NCBI RefSeq assembly: GCF_021372645.1 | Contig: NZ_JAJFUC010000042.1 | Location: 1-64,000, forward strand | Direction: 5' to 3' | Source of the DNA: Clostridium sp. | GTDB taxonomy: Bacteria > Bacillota > Clostridia > Clostridiales > Clostridiaceae | Length of the DNA: 64,000 nucleotides | In this document: piece after piece, positions 1 to 10,045 of the stretch | Layout of the letters: the number at the start of each line of letters is the position of its first letter | Numbering within the stretch: position 1 is the stretch's first letter | The notes under the pieces: generated by a model | Seen by the model: the letters and a program-made list of their open reading frames with translations, nothing else | Database searches by the model: none | Told to the model about the DNA's origin: nothing | Position numbers and translations under genes: made by a program

Positions 1-34
1 CCCCCTCCATGTTTTTAAATTAATTCATGATGCT

Positions 35-69
35 TTATCAAATAACAATTGTGAATTGTTATTTGATAA
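35..69. terminator. AT-rich hairpin after copA
   Basis: Two perfect 16-base arms (35-50 and 54-69) enclose a 3-base loop, 14 bases beyond the copA stop codon. The stem is almost free of G and C, so it would be a weak terminator, but position and symmetry fit the end of the csoR-copA transcript. It could also belong to the dispersed ACAATT repeat family. Confidence 0.5.
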
Positions 70-82
70 TTATAAATTTATA

Positions 83-2302
83 CTAAGCTTTAAATTTTCT
101 AAGTCTTAGTGCATTTGTAAGTACTGAAACTGAACTTAAACTCATTGCTGCTGCTGCTATCATAGGATTTAATAATGGACCTCCAAAGATATGAAGAACA
201 CCTATTGCAACGGGAATTCCAAGTATGTTATATCCAAATGCCCAGAATAAATTTTGTTTTATATTTTTAATAGTTGCATTGCTTAATTTAATTGCAGTTG
301 TAACATCCATCAAATCACTTCTCATAAGAACTATATCAGCAGATTCAATTGCAACATCAGTACCTGATCCTATTGCAATTCCAACATCAGCTTGCGCTAG
401 TGCGGGTGCATCATTTATTCCATCTCCCACCATAGCTACTTTTTGATTTTCTCCTTGAAGCTTTTTCACTTCATTTGCTTTATCTTCCGGTAGAACTTCT
501 GCGAGTACTATATCAATTCCTACTTGTTTAGCTATAGCCTCTGCAGTTTTCTTATTATCACCAGTGATCATAGCAACTTTTATACCTATTTTATGAAGCG
601 ATTCCATGGCACTTTTACTGCTTGGCTTAACTGTATCGGCAACAGCTACTATGCCTCTTAGAATTCCATCAATTGCAATGTACATAGGCGTCTTTCCTTC
701 ACTTGCTAATTTATCCGAATCCTTGGCTAAAACATCTATATCTATGCTCTTTTCATATATTAATTTTTTATTTCCGATTAGAATAGTTTTACCATCTATA
801 TTTACTTCTATTCCATGCCCAGGAATTGCATTAAATTCTTCTATTGATTTAAGTTCTAGATTTTTTTCTTCTGCTCCTCTCACTATCGCTTCACCTAATG
901 GATGTTCTGATCCTTTTTCAGCGCTTGCTGCTAATGCTAATATTTCATTTTCTGAAATTCCATTAGTTATAATATCTGTAACAACAGGTTTACCTTCTGT
1001 AATTGTACCTGTTTTATCAAATACAATAGTATTTATTTTGTGTGCTATTTCTAATGCCTCTCCACCTTTAATTAGTATACCATTTTCTGCACCTTTACCT
1101 GTCCCAACCATTATTGCAGTTGGAGTTGCAAGACCTAGTGCACATGGGCAAGCTATTACAAGTACTGCAATAAATATTGTTAGTGCAAATACTGGAGTTT
1201 CTCCAGCTATTAGCCAACCTATAGCTGATATTACAGCTAAAATAATTACTGTAGGAACAAAATATGCTGATATAACATCTGCAAGTTTTGCTATTGGGGC
1301 CTTTGATCCTTGTGCCTCTTCAACTAACTTAACAATTTGAGCAAGAGCAGTATCTTTCCCGACTTTTGTAGCTTTATACTTAATAAATCCTGTTTTATTA
1401 ATACTCGCTCCTATTACATTGCTTCCTATACTCTTTTCTACAGGAATGCTTTCACCAGTTAGCATTGATTCATCAATTGCTGTGCTTCCCTCAATAACTT
1501 CTCCATCTACAGATAACTTTTCCCCTGGTTTAACTAAAACTATATCTCCAACTACTACTTCTTGAGCTGAAACAACTACTTCTTTACCATGACGTATAAT
1601 TGTTGCAGTTTTAGGTGCTAATCCCATCAGAACTTTAATTGCTTGTGATGTTTTACCTTTTGAAACTGCTTCTAAATACTTTCCGAGTGTTATTAAAGTT
1701 AATATAACTGCCGCTGATTCAAAATACAAGTGCATTGCATATTCTGTATCACCCATGCTTATCTTATAAATACCAAATAAACCATATATAAATGCTGCTA
1801 AAGTACTTATAGCAATTAACGAATCCATATTAGGACTCAATTTAAATAAATTTTTAATCCCAATAGCATAAAACTTGTATCCCATTATCATTACAGGTAA
1901 TGTTAACACTATTTGTACAATTGCAAAATTTAATGGATTCATCAAAGAATCAATTATCTCTGGAAGTGGCATTCCTATCATATGTCCCATAGTTATTATT
2001 AAAAGCGGAACTGTAAAAATTAAAGATCCTATAAATCTAAAGAACAGTAATTTACTTGCTTCTAACTTTTTCTTTCCTTTCGCTATTTCTTCTTCCTTAA
2101 CTAATTTGTATCCAGCCTTTACTACTGCTGATTCAATGTTTTCATTGTTTAATTTTTTTTCATTAAACTCTACACTTAAAGTTTCTGTAGCAAAATTAAC
2201 ATTAGCATTATACACTCCATCTAATTTCCCAACAAATCTTTCAACTCTATTGGCACATGCAGAACATGTCATTCCTTCAATTTTTAGTGTTTTTTTATTC
2301 AT
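83..2302 (-). CDS. copA: Copper-exporting P1B-type ATPase CopA
   Basis: Integral membrane pump that exports cytoplasmic Cu(I) using ATP. Its 739 residues contain one N-terminal heavy-metal domain with MTCSAC at 11-16. The membrane segments carry the CPC metal site (385-387), YN (691-692) and MSLSS (720-724), the set typical of Cu(I) rather than Zn/Cd pumps. The actuator TGES is at 282-285, the phosphorylation motif DKTGT at 429-433, the nucleotide-domain HP at 467-468 and GDGIND at 626-631. The family often has one or two metal domains; here there is one. It lies 134 bp downstream of csoR on the same strand, so it is probably co-transcribed and induced by copper through CsoR. The gap between them holds a dispersed repeat. 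Confidence 0.96.
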   Translation of the reverse strand: MNKKTLKIEGMTCSACANRVERFVGKLDGVYNANVNFATETLSVEFNEKKLNNENIESAVVKAGYKLVKEEEIAKGKKKLEASKLLFFRFIGSLIFTVPLLIITMGHMIGMPLPEIIDSLMNPLNFAIVQIVLTLPVMIMGYKFYAIGIKNLFKLSPNMDSLIAISTLAAFIYGLFGIYKISMGDTEYAMHLYFESAAVILTLITLGKYLEAVSKGKTSQAIKVLMGLAPKTATIIRHGKEVVVSAQEVVVGDIVLVKPGEKLSVDGEVIEGSTAIDESMLTGESIPVEKSIGSNVIGASINKTGFIKYKATKVGKDTALAQIVKLVEEAQGSKAPIAKLADVISAYFVPTVIILAVISAIGWLIAGETPVFALTIFIAVLVIACPCALGLATPTAIMVGTGKGAENGILIKGGEALEIAHKINTIVFDKTGTITEGKPVVTDIITNGISENEILALAASAEKGSEHPLGEAIVRGAEEKNLELKSIEEFNAIPGHGIEVNIDGKTILIGNKKLIYEKSIDIDVLAKDSDKLASEGKTPMYIAIDGILRGIVAVADTVKPSSKSAMESLHKIGIKVAMITGDNKKTAEAIAKQVGIDIVLAEVLPEDKANEVKKLQGENQKVAMVGDGINDAPALAQADVGIAIGSGTDVAIESADIVLMRSDLMDVTTAIKLSNATIKNIKQNLFWAFGYNILGIPVAIGVLHIFGGPLLNPMIAAAAMSLSSVSVLTNALRLRKFKA

Positions 2303-2335
2303 AATTCACTTTCACCTCTTCACTTTTTTAATTCA

Positions 2336-2436
2336 CTATTTACAGTTCACAATATACAATCGTTGATGAAATCTCCAAGGAGAAAGTTCGAAGAACGAGA
2401 TATAAAATGCACGGTGTCAATTGTTCATTAAAATTA
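2336..2436. repeat. ACAATT-mosaic dispersed element, csoR-copA gap
   Basis: Begins with ACAGTTCACAATATACAAT and continues with a core containing AAAGTTC and ATATAAAAT. The same order of words recurs at 61733-61820 upstream of the WbpA-like gene, so this is a diverged copy of a dispersed element. It splits the csoR-copA transcription unit without interrupting either gene. Confidence 0.6.
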
Positions 2437-2703
2437 CTATTTAGAAAGTAATTTTTCTAATACCTTATTAAGCTCTTCTATTTTTTCATCTGGATTGTTA
2501 TTAAGACAAGCTTCCTTAACGCAATGACGTAAATGCCCTTGCAGAATCATTAAATCTGCTTTCTTTATTAAAGACTGCACTGCCAGTAATTGATTTGCTA
2601 CATCTATACAATATCTATCATCTTCAATCATTTTTATTATTCCTTCAATTTGCCCCTTTGCAGTCTTCAATGATTGAACAGCTTTTTTTCTTTCTTCACT
2701 CAT
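2437..2703 (-). CDS. csoR: Copper-sensing transcriptional repressor CsoR
   Basis: An 88-residue, all-alpha DUF156 protein. The Cu(I) ligand set of CsoR is visible as Cys32, His57 and Cys61, which separates it from the formaldehyde and nickel relatives FrmR and RcnR. In the family, apo-CsoR binds a G/C-rich operator and Cu(I) releases it. A C5-AT-G5 palindrome lies 16 bases upstream of the ATG, downstream of a good promoter, so autorepression is likely. The Shine-Dalgarno site GGGAGG precedes ATG. copA follows on the same strand. Confidence 0.95.
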   Translation of the reverse strand: MSEERKKAVQSLKTAKGQIEGIIKMIEDDRYCIDVANQLLAVQSLIKKADLMILQGHLRHCVKEACLNNNPDEKIEELNKVLEKLLSK

Positions 2704-2718
2704 GCCTTCCCTCCCGCC

Positions 2719-2730
2719 CCCCCATGGGGG
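2719..2730. promoter_or_regulatory. Probable CsoR operator
   Basis: Perfect palindrome CCCCCATGGGGG in an otherwise AT-rich region. CsoR operators are G/C-rich inverted repeats. This one lies between the -10 box (2744-2749) and the csoR Shine-Dalgarno site, where a bound repressor would block transcription of csoR-copA. Binding itself is inferred. Confidence 0.65.
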
Positions 2731-2743
2731 TGTCTTTACTATT

Positions 2744-2771
2744 AGTATATGCTAATAATTTATTCTGTCAA
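2744..2771 (-). promoter_or_regulatory. Promoter of csoR-copA
   Basis: On the minus strand, a consensus -35 TTGACA (2766-2771), a 16-base spacer and a -10 TATACT (2744-2749). It is a SigA-type promoter placed just ahead of the palindromic operator and csoR. Confidence 0.7.
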
Positions 2772-2786
2772 TGTTTTTTAAATTAA

Positions 2787-2826
2787 AAGGTATGAAATTA
2801 ATTACTCTTAATTAATCTCATACCTT
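2787..2826. terminator. Bidirectional terminator between csoR promoter and GGDEF gene
   Basis: 18-base arms (2787-2804 and 2809-2826) with one mismatch and a 4-base loop. On the minus strand the stem is followed by a T-rich stretch, so it probably ends the transcript of the c-di-GMP gene that stops at 2865. Confidence 0.65.
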
Positions 2827-2864
2827 ACTTATTTACTATATATTAACATCTTGAAGTTCTCATT

Positions 2865-4640
2865 CTAGCTAATCATCAACTCAGTTTGTTTTAAATACTC
2901 TACAAATATTCTAACTATATCAGGATCGAATTGCTTTCCTGAACATCTTTCTAATTCTTTAATAGCATCTTTTTTACTTAAAACTTTTTTATAAAGAGAA
3001 TTATTAATCATAGCATCATAGGAATCTGCAATACTAACAATTCTAGCTATTAGAGGTATACGTTCTCCTTTCGATTGGAGAGGATAACCATTTCCATCCC
3101 ATCTCTCATGATGTGCTAAAACACCTTTAGCAACATTATCTAATTGATTACATGCCTTTATAATTCTATATCCCTTTTCTGTATGAGTTTTTACTATTTC
3201 AAATTCATCATCAGTTAAATTTCCTTCTTTAAGTAATATTTCTTCACTTATTCCTATTTTCCCTATATCATGAAGTTTTGCTACTATTGTAAGTTCATCC
3301 ATTACAGCCATTGGAAGTAATAATCTTTCCCCAATAATCAAAGAATATTTCAAAACTCTTTCTATATGTTCTTCTGTTTCTAAACTCTTAGTTTGAAGTT
3401 CTGCTTGTAACGAAAACATCATTGAACTATTGAAACTGCTTTTCTGTAGTAATTTTTGCCTGTAAACCTTATCTTCTGCTTCTTGTAAAGCATCATATAT
3501 ACTCTTATCTAAACTATTAGTTATAGTTGTACCCAAAGATATGCTTATATCAATTAAGTCATGCTTATAATTCTTGCACTGATTAAATATCTTTTTGATC
3601 ATATTTTCACATTCATAGTCAGTACTGTTAGGAACTAAAATTACAAATTCATCTCCACCTGTTCTAAATATTAACTGTCCCTCATTACAGACATCTCTAA
3701 GTACATTAGCTGTAAGCTTTAATAACTCATCCCCTTGAATGTGCCCTAATGTATCATTGACTAATTTCAAGCCATTTGCATCTCCCATTATAACTCCTAC
3801 TGGAAGATATTCTTTTGATAAAAATTCCTTTGCCTTTTCTTCAAAATACGTTCTATTATATAATCCAGTTAAACTATCTGTAAAGCTTAAACTCTTTAAT
3901 TTTTCTTCTGCTTCCTTCTTTTCAGTAACATCTAAAATAAGACCAACGACACCAATAACTTCATTATTATCATCCATTACAGGCACTTTTACGGCTTCTG
4001 TATATATCTCTTTTCCATCCTCTGAATGAAATGTTGTTTCAGCGTTTATACTCTGCTTATTTTCTATAACTTCATTATCTTCTTTTGTATATTTGATTGC
4101 TAATTCTTTCGAATGATGTATATCAAAATTTGTTTTGCCTACTACTTCATCCATACTATCTCTATTATAGAAATTATCAAATTCCTTATTTGCATAAATG
4201 TATTTACCATATTTATCTTTATAAAAAACCATCCCTGGTAACGCTTCCATTATTACCCTTAATATATTTTCTTGTTCTTCTATAATTTTATCTTTTCCAT
4301 TTATAATATCTAAATTTTCATATATACCAGCTATAGCAGTTATTTGTCCATTTTCATCAATTAATGGAATTATAGTGACTTTTCTATGTTTCCCATCTAT
4401 AGTCACTTCTTGTATTAATGGCTTTAGTGTATTTATAACCTTATTACAATATATATAGCAGTCTTCATTTACTGCTCCATAAATTATTTCTTCATCATTT
4501 CTCCCAATAAATTTCTTATTTCTGCCTTTATATATATTCTCATATTCTTTATTTACGTATATAAACCTCAAGTCAAGATCTTTTATCCATATAGGTTGTG
4601 GAATACTATCCACTAATAGTTTGAACATCTTGTACTCCAT
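2865..4640 (-). CDS. PAS-PAS-GGDEF-HD-GYP signalling protein
   Basis: A 591-residue cytoplasmic protein with two N-terminal PAS sensor domains (about 1-115 and 125-245). A GGDEF domain (about 250-405) has intact GGDEF, and an HD-GYP domain follows with HDIGKIGI and HHERWDGNGYP. GGDEF domains make cyclic di-GMP and HD-GYP domains degrade it, so this could have either activity, switched by whatever the PAS domains sense. No membrane segment is visible. The longest frame begins 8 codons earlier with GTG, but AAAGGGGAG lies 7 bases ahead of the ATG at 4640, which is the better start. It appears to be a single-gene unit. Confidence 0.88.
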   Translation of the reverse strand: MEYKMFKLLVDSIPQPIWIKDLDLRFIYVNKEYENIYKGRNKKFIGRNDEEIIYGAVNEDCYIYCNKVINTLKPLIQEVTIDGKHRKVTIIPLIDENGQITAIAGIYENLDIINGKDKIIEEQENILRVIMEALPGMVFYKDKYGKYIYANKEFDNFYNRDSMDEVVGKTNFDIHHSKELAIKYTKEDNEVIENKQSINAETTFHSEDGKEIYTEAVKVPVMDDNNEVIGVVGLILDVTEKKEAEEKLKSLSFTDSLTGLYNRTYFEEKAKEFLSKEYLPVGVIMGDANGLKLVNDTLGHIQGDELLKLTANVLRDVCNEGQLIFRTGGDEFVILVPNSTDYECENMIKKIFNQCKNYKHDLIDISISLGTTITNSLDKSIYDALQEAEDKVYRQKLLQKSSFNSSMMFSLQAELQTKSLETEEHIERVLKYSLIIGERLLLPMAVMDELTIVAKLHDIGKIGISEEILLKEGNLTDDEFEIVKTHTEKGYRIIKACNQLDNVAKGVLAHHERWDGNGYPLQSKGERIPLIARIVSIADSYDAMINNSLYKKVLSKKDAIKELERCSGKQFDPDIVRIFVEYLKQTELMIS

Positions 4641-4757
4641 AGCATATCTCCCCTTTAAATTCACATAAAATAATTATACATCAAATATGTTCTCACAAAA
4701 TAAAAATATATCTGAATTTAATTTATTTATTGAATTTATCATTACAATATATCCTTT

Positions 4758-5981
4758 TTAATTTTTATTTAAGTAATTTTGGCTGCACTTCAGGTTTCTT
4801 TTTATAGGTGAATATTTTTTTTCTAATATTTCTTTCAATACACCTTCTGCTAACTTAGCAAAATATTTTGAACAATTTAGAATTGCTTTTTCATCTACTT
4901 GATACTCTGGATGATGATGTGCAAAAGATTTTCCTGTTCCTATAGCAATAAATGCACCTGGTATCTTCTTTTGATAATATGCAAAGTCTTCTCCTTCTAA
5001 CCCCATAGATATTTCCTTAACAGTATAACCTACTCTAGTTCCAAGTTTAGTACTAAAGTCAACCCATTCCTCAACGTTATTAGTTGCTGGAGAGCCTGAA
5101 TGCCACGTAAGTTCTGCACTTCCACCAAAAGATTGTGCTATTCCAGTAATTATTTCATTCATTCTTTTATATATTAATTCACGTATATCTTCATTTAATG
5201 TTCTAACAGTTCCTTCAAGATATGCAGATTCAGGAATTACATTCCATGTATTTCCACCTTCTATATGTGTTACACTTAAAAGTGCTTTTTCTGTTGCACC
5301 TATGTTACGACTAATAATTGTTTGAAGGGATGTAACTATATTGCTTGCAATTATTATAGGATCAATTCCTCTTTCTGGTTTAGCCGCATGACTTCCAACT
5401 CCAGTGATTTTAATTTCAAATCTATCAACAGCTGCAGTCATAGCTCCAGTTTTTATCCCCATAATCCCAACCTCTGCATCTGAAACATTATGTACTCCAA
5501 AAATTGCATCTACATCATCTAAAACACCTGTTGATAAAATTTTCTTAGCCCCATCTGCACTTTCTTCTCCTGGTTGAAATATAAATTTTACTGTACCTAT
5601 TAAAGATGCTTGATGCCTTTTAACTAAGTAAGCAGATCCTAAAATTGCCGCTGTGTGAAAATCATGTCCACATGCATGCATCTTACCCTTAATCTTAGAC
5701 TTATAAGGTAGGCTTGTCTCTTCTTGAATCGGTAATGCATCTATATCACATCTAATAGCAACAACTGGACCACTCGGATTTCCTTTTATCTGAGCTACAA
5801 GACCTGTTTCTAGTGGTAAATCAAGCACTTCTATATCTGCTTTTTTTAATAACTTCTTTATTAATTTTGTTGTTTCAAATTCTTCATTAGGTAATTCAGG
5901 ATTTTCATGTAATTTACGATATACACCTATAAGTTCGTCATTCAAATTCTCTATTATTGATAATAATATCTTATTCATCAT
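4758..5981 (-). CDS. M20-family N-acyl amino acid amidohydrolase
   Basis: A 407-residue zinc/manganese peptidase-like enzyme that removes acyl groups from amino acids or related conjugates. Metal-binding motifs are HACGHD (about 107-112), the PGEES glutamates, GVHN and the late HHHPEY. The dimerisation-domain signature SHAAKPERGIDPI is present. This is the AmhX/HipO/IAA-amino-acid hydrolase branch; the exact substrate cannot be read from sequence. The last 15 or so residues form a basic tail beyond the usual domain. A GGGGG site 7 bases upstream supports the first ATG, and the next codon is a second Met. Confidence 0.82.
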   Translation of the reverse strand: MMNKILLSIIENLNDELIGVYRKLHENPELPNEEFETTKLIKKLLKKADIEVLDLPLETGLVAQIKGNPSGPVVAIRCDIDALPIQEETSLPYKSKIKGKMHACGHDFHTAAILGSAYLVKRHQASLIGTVKFIFQPGEESADGAKKILSTGVLDDVDAIFGVHNVSDAEVGIMGIKTGAMTAAVDRFEIKITGVGSHAAKPERGIDPIIIASNIVTSLQTIISRNIGATEKALLSVTHIEGGNTWNVIPESAYLEGTVRTLNEDIRELIYKRMNEIITGIAQSFGGSAELTWHSGSPATNNVEEWVDFSTKLGTRVGYTVKEISMGLEGEDFAYYQKKIPGAFIAIGTGKSFAHHHPEYQVDEKAILNCSKYFAKLAEGVLKEILEKKYSPIKRNLKCSQNYLNKN

Positions 5982-6055
5982 ATTAATCCCCCTTTGTTGA
6001 TGTTTAAATTATAGCATCCATGCTTATTGTGTCAATATATATATGGATTCATTTA

Positions 6056-7108
6056 TCATAGAAATCCCATAATATTCTGAATCTTCATTGCATTAGTTGC
6101 TATCATAAATCCAACTACAAATATTACATAAAAAGCTATATATGTTAATCCCCATGCTCCACTAAAAGCATATCTAACTTTTTCATAAGTCTTTAGTATT
6201 CTAGTATTTTCTTTTATTACTTCAATGAAATCTTTTCTATATTTAGTAACAAATAACGCAAGTGCTGAAATTCCAACTAATAAATATATACTTTCAAATA
6301 TTGATTCTATTAATGGCATCTTTAATAATGATATTCCTAATAGTGTAAAAGTTATTGAGTTATTGAATATGTGTGCTATTATTGATGGCACAATAGACTT
6401 GGATTTAATTGCAATAAACGCTAAAACAATTCCCATTAGTACAGGATTAACAAATTGAACTAAATTTAAATGAAACATAGAAAATAAAATCGAAGATACA
6501 ATAATTGCTGTTAAATTTCCATACTTTTGCATACTCTTAAGTATAAATCCTCTAAATATAATTTCTTCTAAAATAGGTCCTAATAAACATGCATATATTA
6601 AAAATAATATTAAATATACACTTTGTGTAGGAAAATTAAAATCCGGTTGGGGAATGGTTATGCCTTTAATATTTAAAATGGTTGAATATATGGCATATAT
6701 TACACTTGAAATCATTCCTATTCCTATACAAGAAACTGTTCCTAAGAATATAAACATTTTAGGTGATTTATTTCTGCTGAATATATCTTTTTTAATTTTT
6801 ACTTTTGTAGTCTTCATTGCTATAATAATTACTATAATATCACCAATTATGCACGGAAGGTATCCTAGCAAAAATTTATACGCATTACTTGAAATTCCTA
6901 AAATAGTATTTGTTTCGTCATTACTAGCTATATCTATCCCTAGAATTCTCGCCCTAATTTTAATACCTAACATAATTGCAAACCCTATTACATATACTGA
7001 TATTCCTAATATAAGAAGCATCCTTGAACAATTTCCACCAGTTCTCTTTATATCTTCTTTTAGTGATAATTTTCTATTCATAATTTCTTGTTGAAAATCG
7101 TTTATCAT
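6056..7108 (-). CDS. CPBP family intramembrane metalloprotease
   Basis: A polytopic membrane protein of 350 residues, about eight hydrophobic segments. The CAAX-protease/bacteriocin-processing (Abi, CPBP) motifs are visible: EExxxR (Glu181, Glu182), His213 in FSMFHLN and His246 in a segment ending in N. The substrate is unknown. The frame opens 5 codons earlier at an ATG that directly abuts an AGGAG; ATG at 7108 has GGGG about 7 bases upstream and was preferred. It follows the nitrilase gene by about 20 bases on the same strand, so the two are probably co-transcribed. Confidence 0.8.
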   Translation of the reverse strand: MINDFQQEIMNRKLSLKEDIKRTGGNCSRMLLILGISVYVIGFAIMLGIKIRARILGIDIASNDETNTILGISSNAYKFLLGYLPCIIGDIIVIIIAMKTTKVKIKKDIFSRNKSPKMFIFLGTVSCIGIGMISSVIYAIYSTILNIKGITIPQPDFNFPTQSVYLILFLIYACLLGPILEEIIFRGFILKSMQKYGNLTAIIVSSILFSMFHLNLVQFVNPVLMGIVLAFIAIKSKSIVPSIIAHIFNNSITFTLLGISLLKMPLIESIFESIYLLVGISALALFVTKYRKDFIEVIKENTRILKTYEKVRYAFSGAWGLTYIAFYVIFVVGFMIATNAMKIQNIMGFL

Positions 7109-7130
7109 CTCTTTACCCCACATCTCCTAA

Positions 7131-7916
7131 CTAAGTATCTAAAAAATAGCTACTATATATTTCTTCTCTTCTATCCTTCTTTATATCAAATTTATCTTTA
7201 ACATCTTTAATTCTTTCTATTTCTAAATTCTTTATAATCAACATTTCCTCAGAATTTATCTCATTTAAAATTTCTCCACTTGGGCTTACAAAAATTGATG
7301 CTCCATTGTACTGCAAGCCATCCCCTAATCCCACTCTATTTATACCAATAACATAACATTGATTTTCTATAGCTCTTGCTTTTAATAATATTATCCAATG
7401 TTGCTCTCTTGATTTGGGCCAACTTGCTGCTACAGTTATTATTTGTGCTTCTTTAGATGCTATTTGAAATATCTCTGGAAACCTTAAATCATAGCAGATA
7501 AAAGGAGTTATTTGAAACTCCTTTATTTTACAAATACATATTTCATCTCCACTATAATATTTATCGGCTTCTCCACCATAAGAAAATGGATGTATTTTAG
7601 TATACATAGCTAAAATTTTTCCCTCTTTAGAAACAATAACGTACTTATTTTTGCCTTTTTCATCAACTTTTATTGCAAATCCAAGACCTATATTTATATT
7701 GTTATTAATAGCTACTCTCTTAATCCAACTTATTATTTCCTCTTCAGATAATGAGAGTTTATTAATATTCATTGTAAAACCTGTTAATACCATCTCAGAA
7801 AATAAAATTAATTCTACTTTATTTTTCGAAGCCTTATTAATAAAGTCTTCAACCTTTTTCATATTTTCCCTATTATCTTCCCAAGTTACATTAATTTGAG
7901 CAATTCCAATAATCAC
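7131..7916 (-). CDS. Carbon-nitrogen hydrolase (nitrilase/omega-amidase family)
   Basis: A 261-residue cytoplasmic amidase. The catalytic triad Glu41 (SEMVL), Lys107 (YTKIHPF) and Cys141 (FICYDLRFPE) is complete. The CYDLRFPE context is shared with the YafV/Nit2 omega-amidases that hydrolyse alpha-keto acid amides, so that activity is the best guess. The longest frame starts at ATG 7955, but GTG at 7916 follows a GGAAAAGGG site and gives the normal family N-terminus (MIIGIAQINV). It lies directly upstream of the CPBP protease. Confidence 0.82.
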   Translation of the reverse strand: MIIGIAQINVTWEDNRENMKKVEDFINKASKNKVELILFSEMVLTGFTMNINKLSLSEEEIISWIKRVAINNNINIGLGFAIKVDEKGKNKYVIVSKEGKILAMYTKIHPFSYGGEADKYYSGDEICICKIKEFQITPFICYDLRFPEIFQIASKEAQIITVAASWPKSREQHWIILLKARAIENQCYVIGINRVGLGDGLQYNGASIFVSPSGEILNEINSEEMLIIKNLEIERIKDVKDKFDIKKDRREEIYSSYFLDT

Positions 7917-8033
7917 TTTAAAGCACCCTTTTCCTAATTTCTTCGTTATAATCATAATTTACAGGTACACGTTTGATTTCTCCCGTAATTTTTTGCATAA
8001 TATAATTTTATATCAGCTTCATGTATCATTTTC

Positions 8034-8099
8034 TGAATATCAAAATAACAAGTCCAAAATATATCGCATTTGGGACTTGTTATTTTCTTTCATATGCCT
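8034..8099 (-). repeat. AGGCATAT hairpin element, copy A
   Basis: Contains perfect 14-base arms AAAATAACAAGTCC (8042-8055) and its complement (8073-8086), followed by ATATGCCT at the outer end. It lies just beyond the motB stop and has a T-rich strand on the motB side, so it can act as the motAB terminator. Other copies: 10046, 26852, 28049, 32732, with a decayed one at 33392. Confidence 0.75.
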
Positions 8100-8152
8100 A
8101 AATTGAATGTTTTTATTATATTAACATCTATACTTAATTGAAAATTTTCTTA

Positions 8153-8893
8153 TTAATTAGTTTTCGTCTCTTCGGATGGATATTTTCTAATTACAATAAT
8201 TTCTACTCTTCTATTTTTAGTTCTACCTTCCTCTGTGCTATTGTCATATTTAGGCATATATTCACCATGAGCTTCAATAGATGCCTTATCTGCACTAATA
8301 CCTGTGGAAGTAACCATTAGATTCATTACATTTATAGCACGCATTGCACTTAAATCCCAATTTGAGCGGAACTTAGCATTACTAATTGGTACATTATCTG
8401 TATGTCCTGCAATTTTAACCTGATTTCCTAAATCATGAAGCATATTGGAAATCTTTAAAAGCAATGGTGATACATCATTTAATATATCTGCCTCTCCTGA
8501 TTTAAAAAGAACTGCATCTTGTATTGCAATCTCCAACCCTTCACTAGTAAGATCAACTTTAATCTTATCTGAATAGCCTTCTTTTCCAATTTCTTGTTCT
8601 AACATTTTCTTAATTTCAGTCATCTTATCCTCTTCAGCTTTAGCACTATTAATCCCAAATCCACCTTGACCATCCATAGGAATTACTGAGTTACCATCTT
8701 GCTGCATAACACCAGAGCCACCTGAAAAAATTGCGTTAAATTCTTTGCTCATTGCTTGAAATTTTGCTTTATCTGTTTGTCCCATTGCAAACATAACAAT
8801 AAATAATGCCAATAGAAGTGTTAACATATCTGAATATGGAAGAAGCCATGCTTCATCAACATGCTCTTCATGATGTTGTTTTTTCTTACTCAT
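8153..8893 (-). CDS. motB: Flagellar stator protein MotB
   Basis: Peptidoglycan-anchored half of the flagellar stator. After a short basic N-terminus there is one membrane helix with the proton-carrying Asp (about residue 22) in PYSDMLTLLLALFIVMFAM. A linker follows, and then an OmpA-like peptidoglycan-binding domain (about 125-240) with AGHTDNVPI and RRVEIIV. Length (246) is normal. Two adjacent Met codons start the frame; the second has better spacing from GGAG. It is 12 bases or so behind motA and co-transcribed. Confidence 0.93.
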   Translation of the reverse strand: MSKKKQHHEEHVDEAWLLPYSDMLTLLLALFIVMFAMGQTDKAKFQAMSKEFNAIFSGGSGVMQQDGNSVIPMDGQGGFGINSAKAEEDKMTEIKKMLEQEIGKEGYSDKIKVDLTSEGLEIAIQDAVLFKSGEADILNDVSPLLLKISNMLHDLGNQVKIAGHTDNVPISNAKFRSNWDLSAMRAINVMNLMVTSTGISADKASIEAHGEYMPKYDNSTEEGRTKNRRVEIIVIRKYPSEETKTN

Positions 8894-8908
8894 CATTACT
8901 CTCCTTAA

Positions 8909-9694
8909 TTAATTATCATTATTGCTTTCTTCAAATTTAATTCTTTCTTTTGGTGCTAACATTCCTACTAACTTTCTTTCAATACTTTTTGGATTATTTC
9001 CTGCTTGAATAGCTAAAATTCCTTCAAGCATAATATTCATATCCTTTACTTCTTCTAGAGATTTTCTTTTTAATCTGTTTGCAAATGGATGCCAAATTAA
9101 ATATCCAGTAAAAATACCATAAACAGTTGCAACAAAGGCTGAGCATATACTTTCTCCAAGTTTTTCAATATCATTAAGATTTCCAAGGGCACCAATTAGT
9201 CCAATAACAGCTCCTAAAACTCCAAGAGTTGGAGCTGTACCACCTGCTGATGAAAACGCTGCGGCACCAAGACGATGTCTCTCTTCCATACTTTCAATTT
9301 CTATTTCTAATACTTCTTTTATAAGTTCTGGCTCTAAACCATCTACCACCATCTCTAATCCTTTTTTCAAAAACTTGTTTTCCAATGCTTGTATAGTACT
9401 TTCAAGAGATAATAAGCCATCTTTTCTAGTTGTTTGAGCCATTTCTACAAGCTGTGTTATAACTTCACTAGAGTCTTGTTTATTCTTATCACTAAAAAGA
9501 ACACCAAAAATCTTAGGAATCTTAAGAAACTCATTTTTTGGAAAAGCATTCAATAAAGCTATTACAGTACCACCAAGAATTACCATTATAGCTTCGCCAC
9601 TAATAAGTATAGAAAGACTTGCCCCTTTTTCTATCATAGCTGCAACTACAACTATAAAACCACTAATAATACCTATAATTAAAAATATATCCAT
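8909..9694 (-). CDS. motA: Flagellar stator protein MotA
   Basis: A 261-residue membrane protein with four transmembrane helices. The conserved proline region TAPTLGVLGAVIGLIGAL of helix 3 and the cytoplasmic loop with charged residues that contact FliG are present. It forms the ion channel of the stator with MotB. AAAGGAGGAC precedes ATG. No flagellar sigma (SigD) promoter was obvious upstream. No other flagellar genes are in the window. Confidence 0.93.
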   Translation of the reverse strand: MDIFLIIGIISGFIVVVAAMIEKGASLSILISGEAIMVILGGTVIALLNAFPKNEFLKIPKIFGVLFSDKNKQDSSEVITQLVEMAQTTRKDGLLSLESTIQALENKFLKKGLEMVVDGLEPELIKEVLEIEIESMEERHRLGAAAFSSAGGTAPTLGVLGAVIGLIGALGNLNDIEKLGESICSAFVATVYGIFTGYLIWHPFANRLKRKSLEEVKDMNIMLEGILAIQAGNNPKSIERKLVGMLAPKERIKFEESNNDN

Positions 9695-9976
9695 GTTTGT
9701 CCTCCTTTTAATTCGTATAACTTACTCGACCTAAGGTGCTAAACTTTTCATTTATCACTTTAATTTTTATCCAAATATAATATAAAATAATTTAATTTCT
9801 ACCTCATATCCTTAAAATTTCCTATAAAAATATAATACCATAATCTTTGTAAATCTAAAACTATATTATAATATATATCCGATATAATTTTCGACTTATC
9901 CTTATTTCACAAGAAATTTGTCTAGCAATAGCTTTAATTAAATGTTAATTTCATTACTATTATTCCTTATCCAAAA
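9695..9976. other. Divergent intergenic region between motA and the DUF421 gene
   Basis: AT-rich sequence between two divergently transcribed genes. Apart from the plus-strand promoter candidate to the right, I see no gene, strong hairpin or repeat. Confidence 0.5.
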
Positions 9977-10005
9977 TTGAATACTGCATATTGAATAAAT
10001 AAAAT
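9977..10005 (+). promoter_or_regulatory. Candidate promoter of the DUF421-DUF4363 pair
   Basis: TTGAAT (9977-9982), a 17-base spacer and TAAAAT (10000-10005). It precedes the DUF421 start by about 120 bases, with a dispersed hairpin element inserted between. AT-rich DNA gives chance matches, so confidence is low. Confidence 0.35.
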
Positions 10006-10045
10006 AGTATAAAATTTACCTTAAGTTAAATAATAACTATATATT

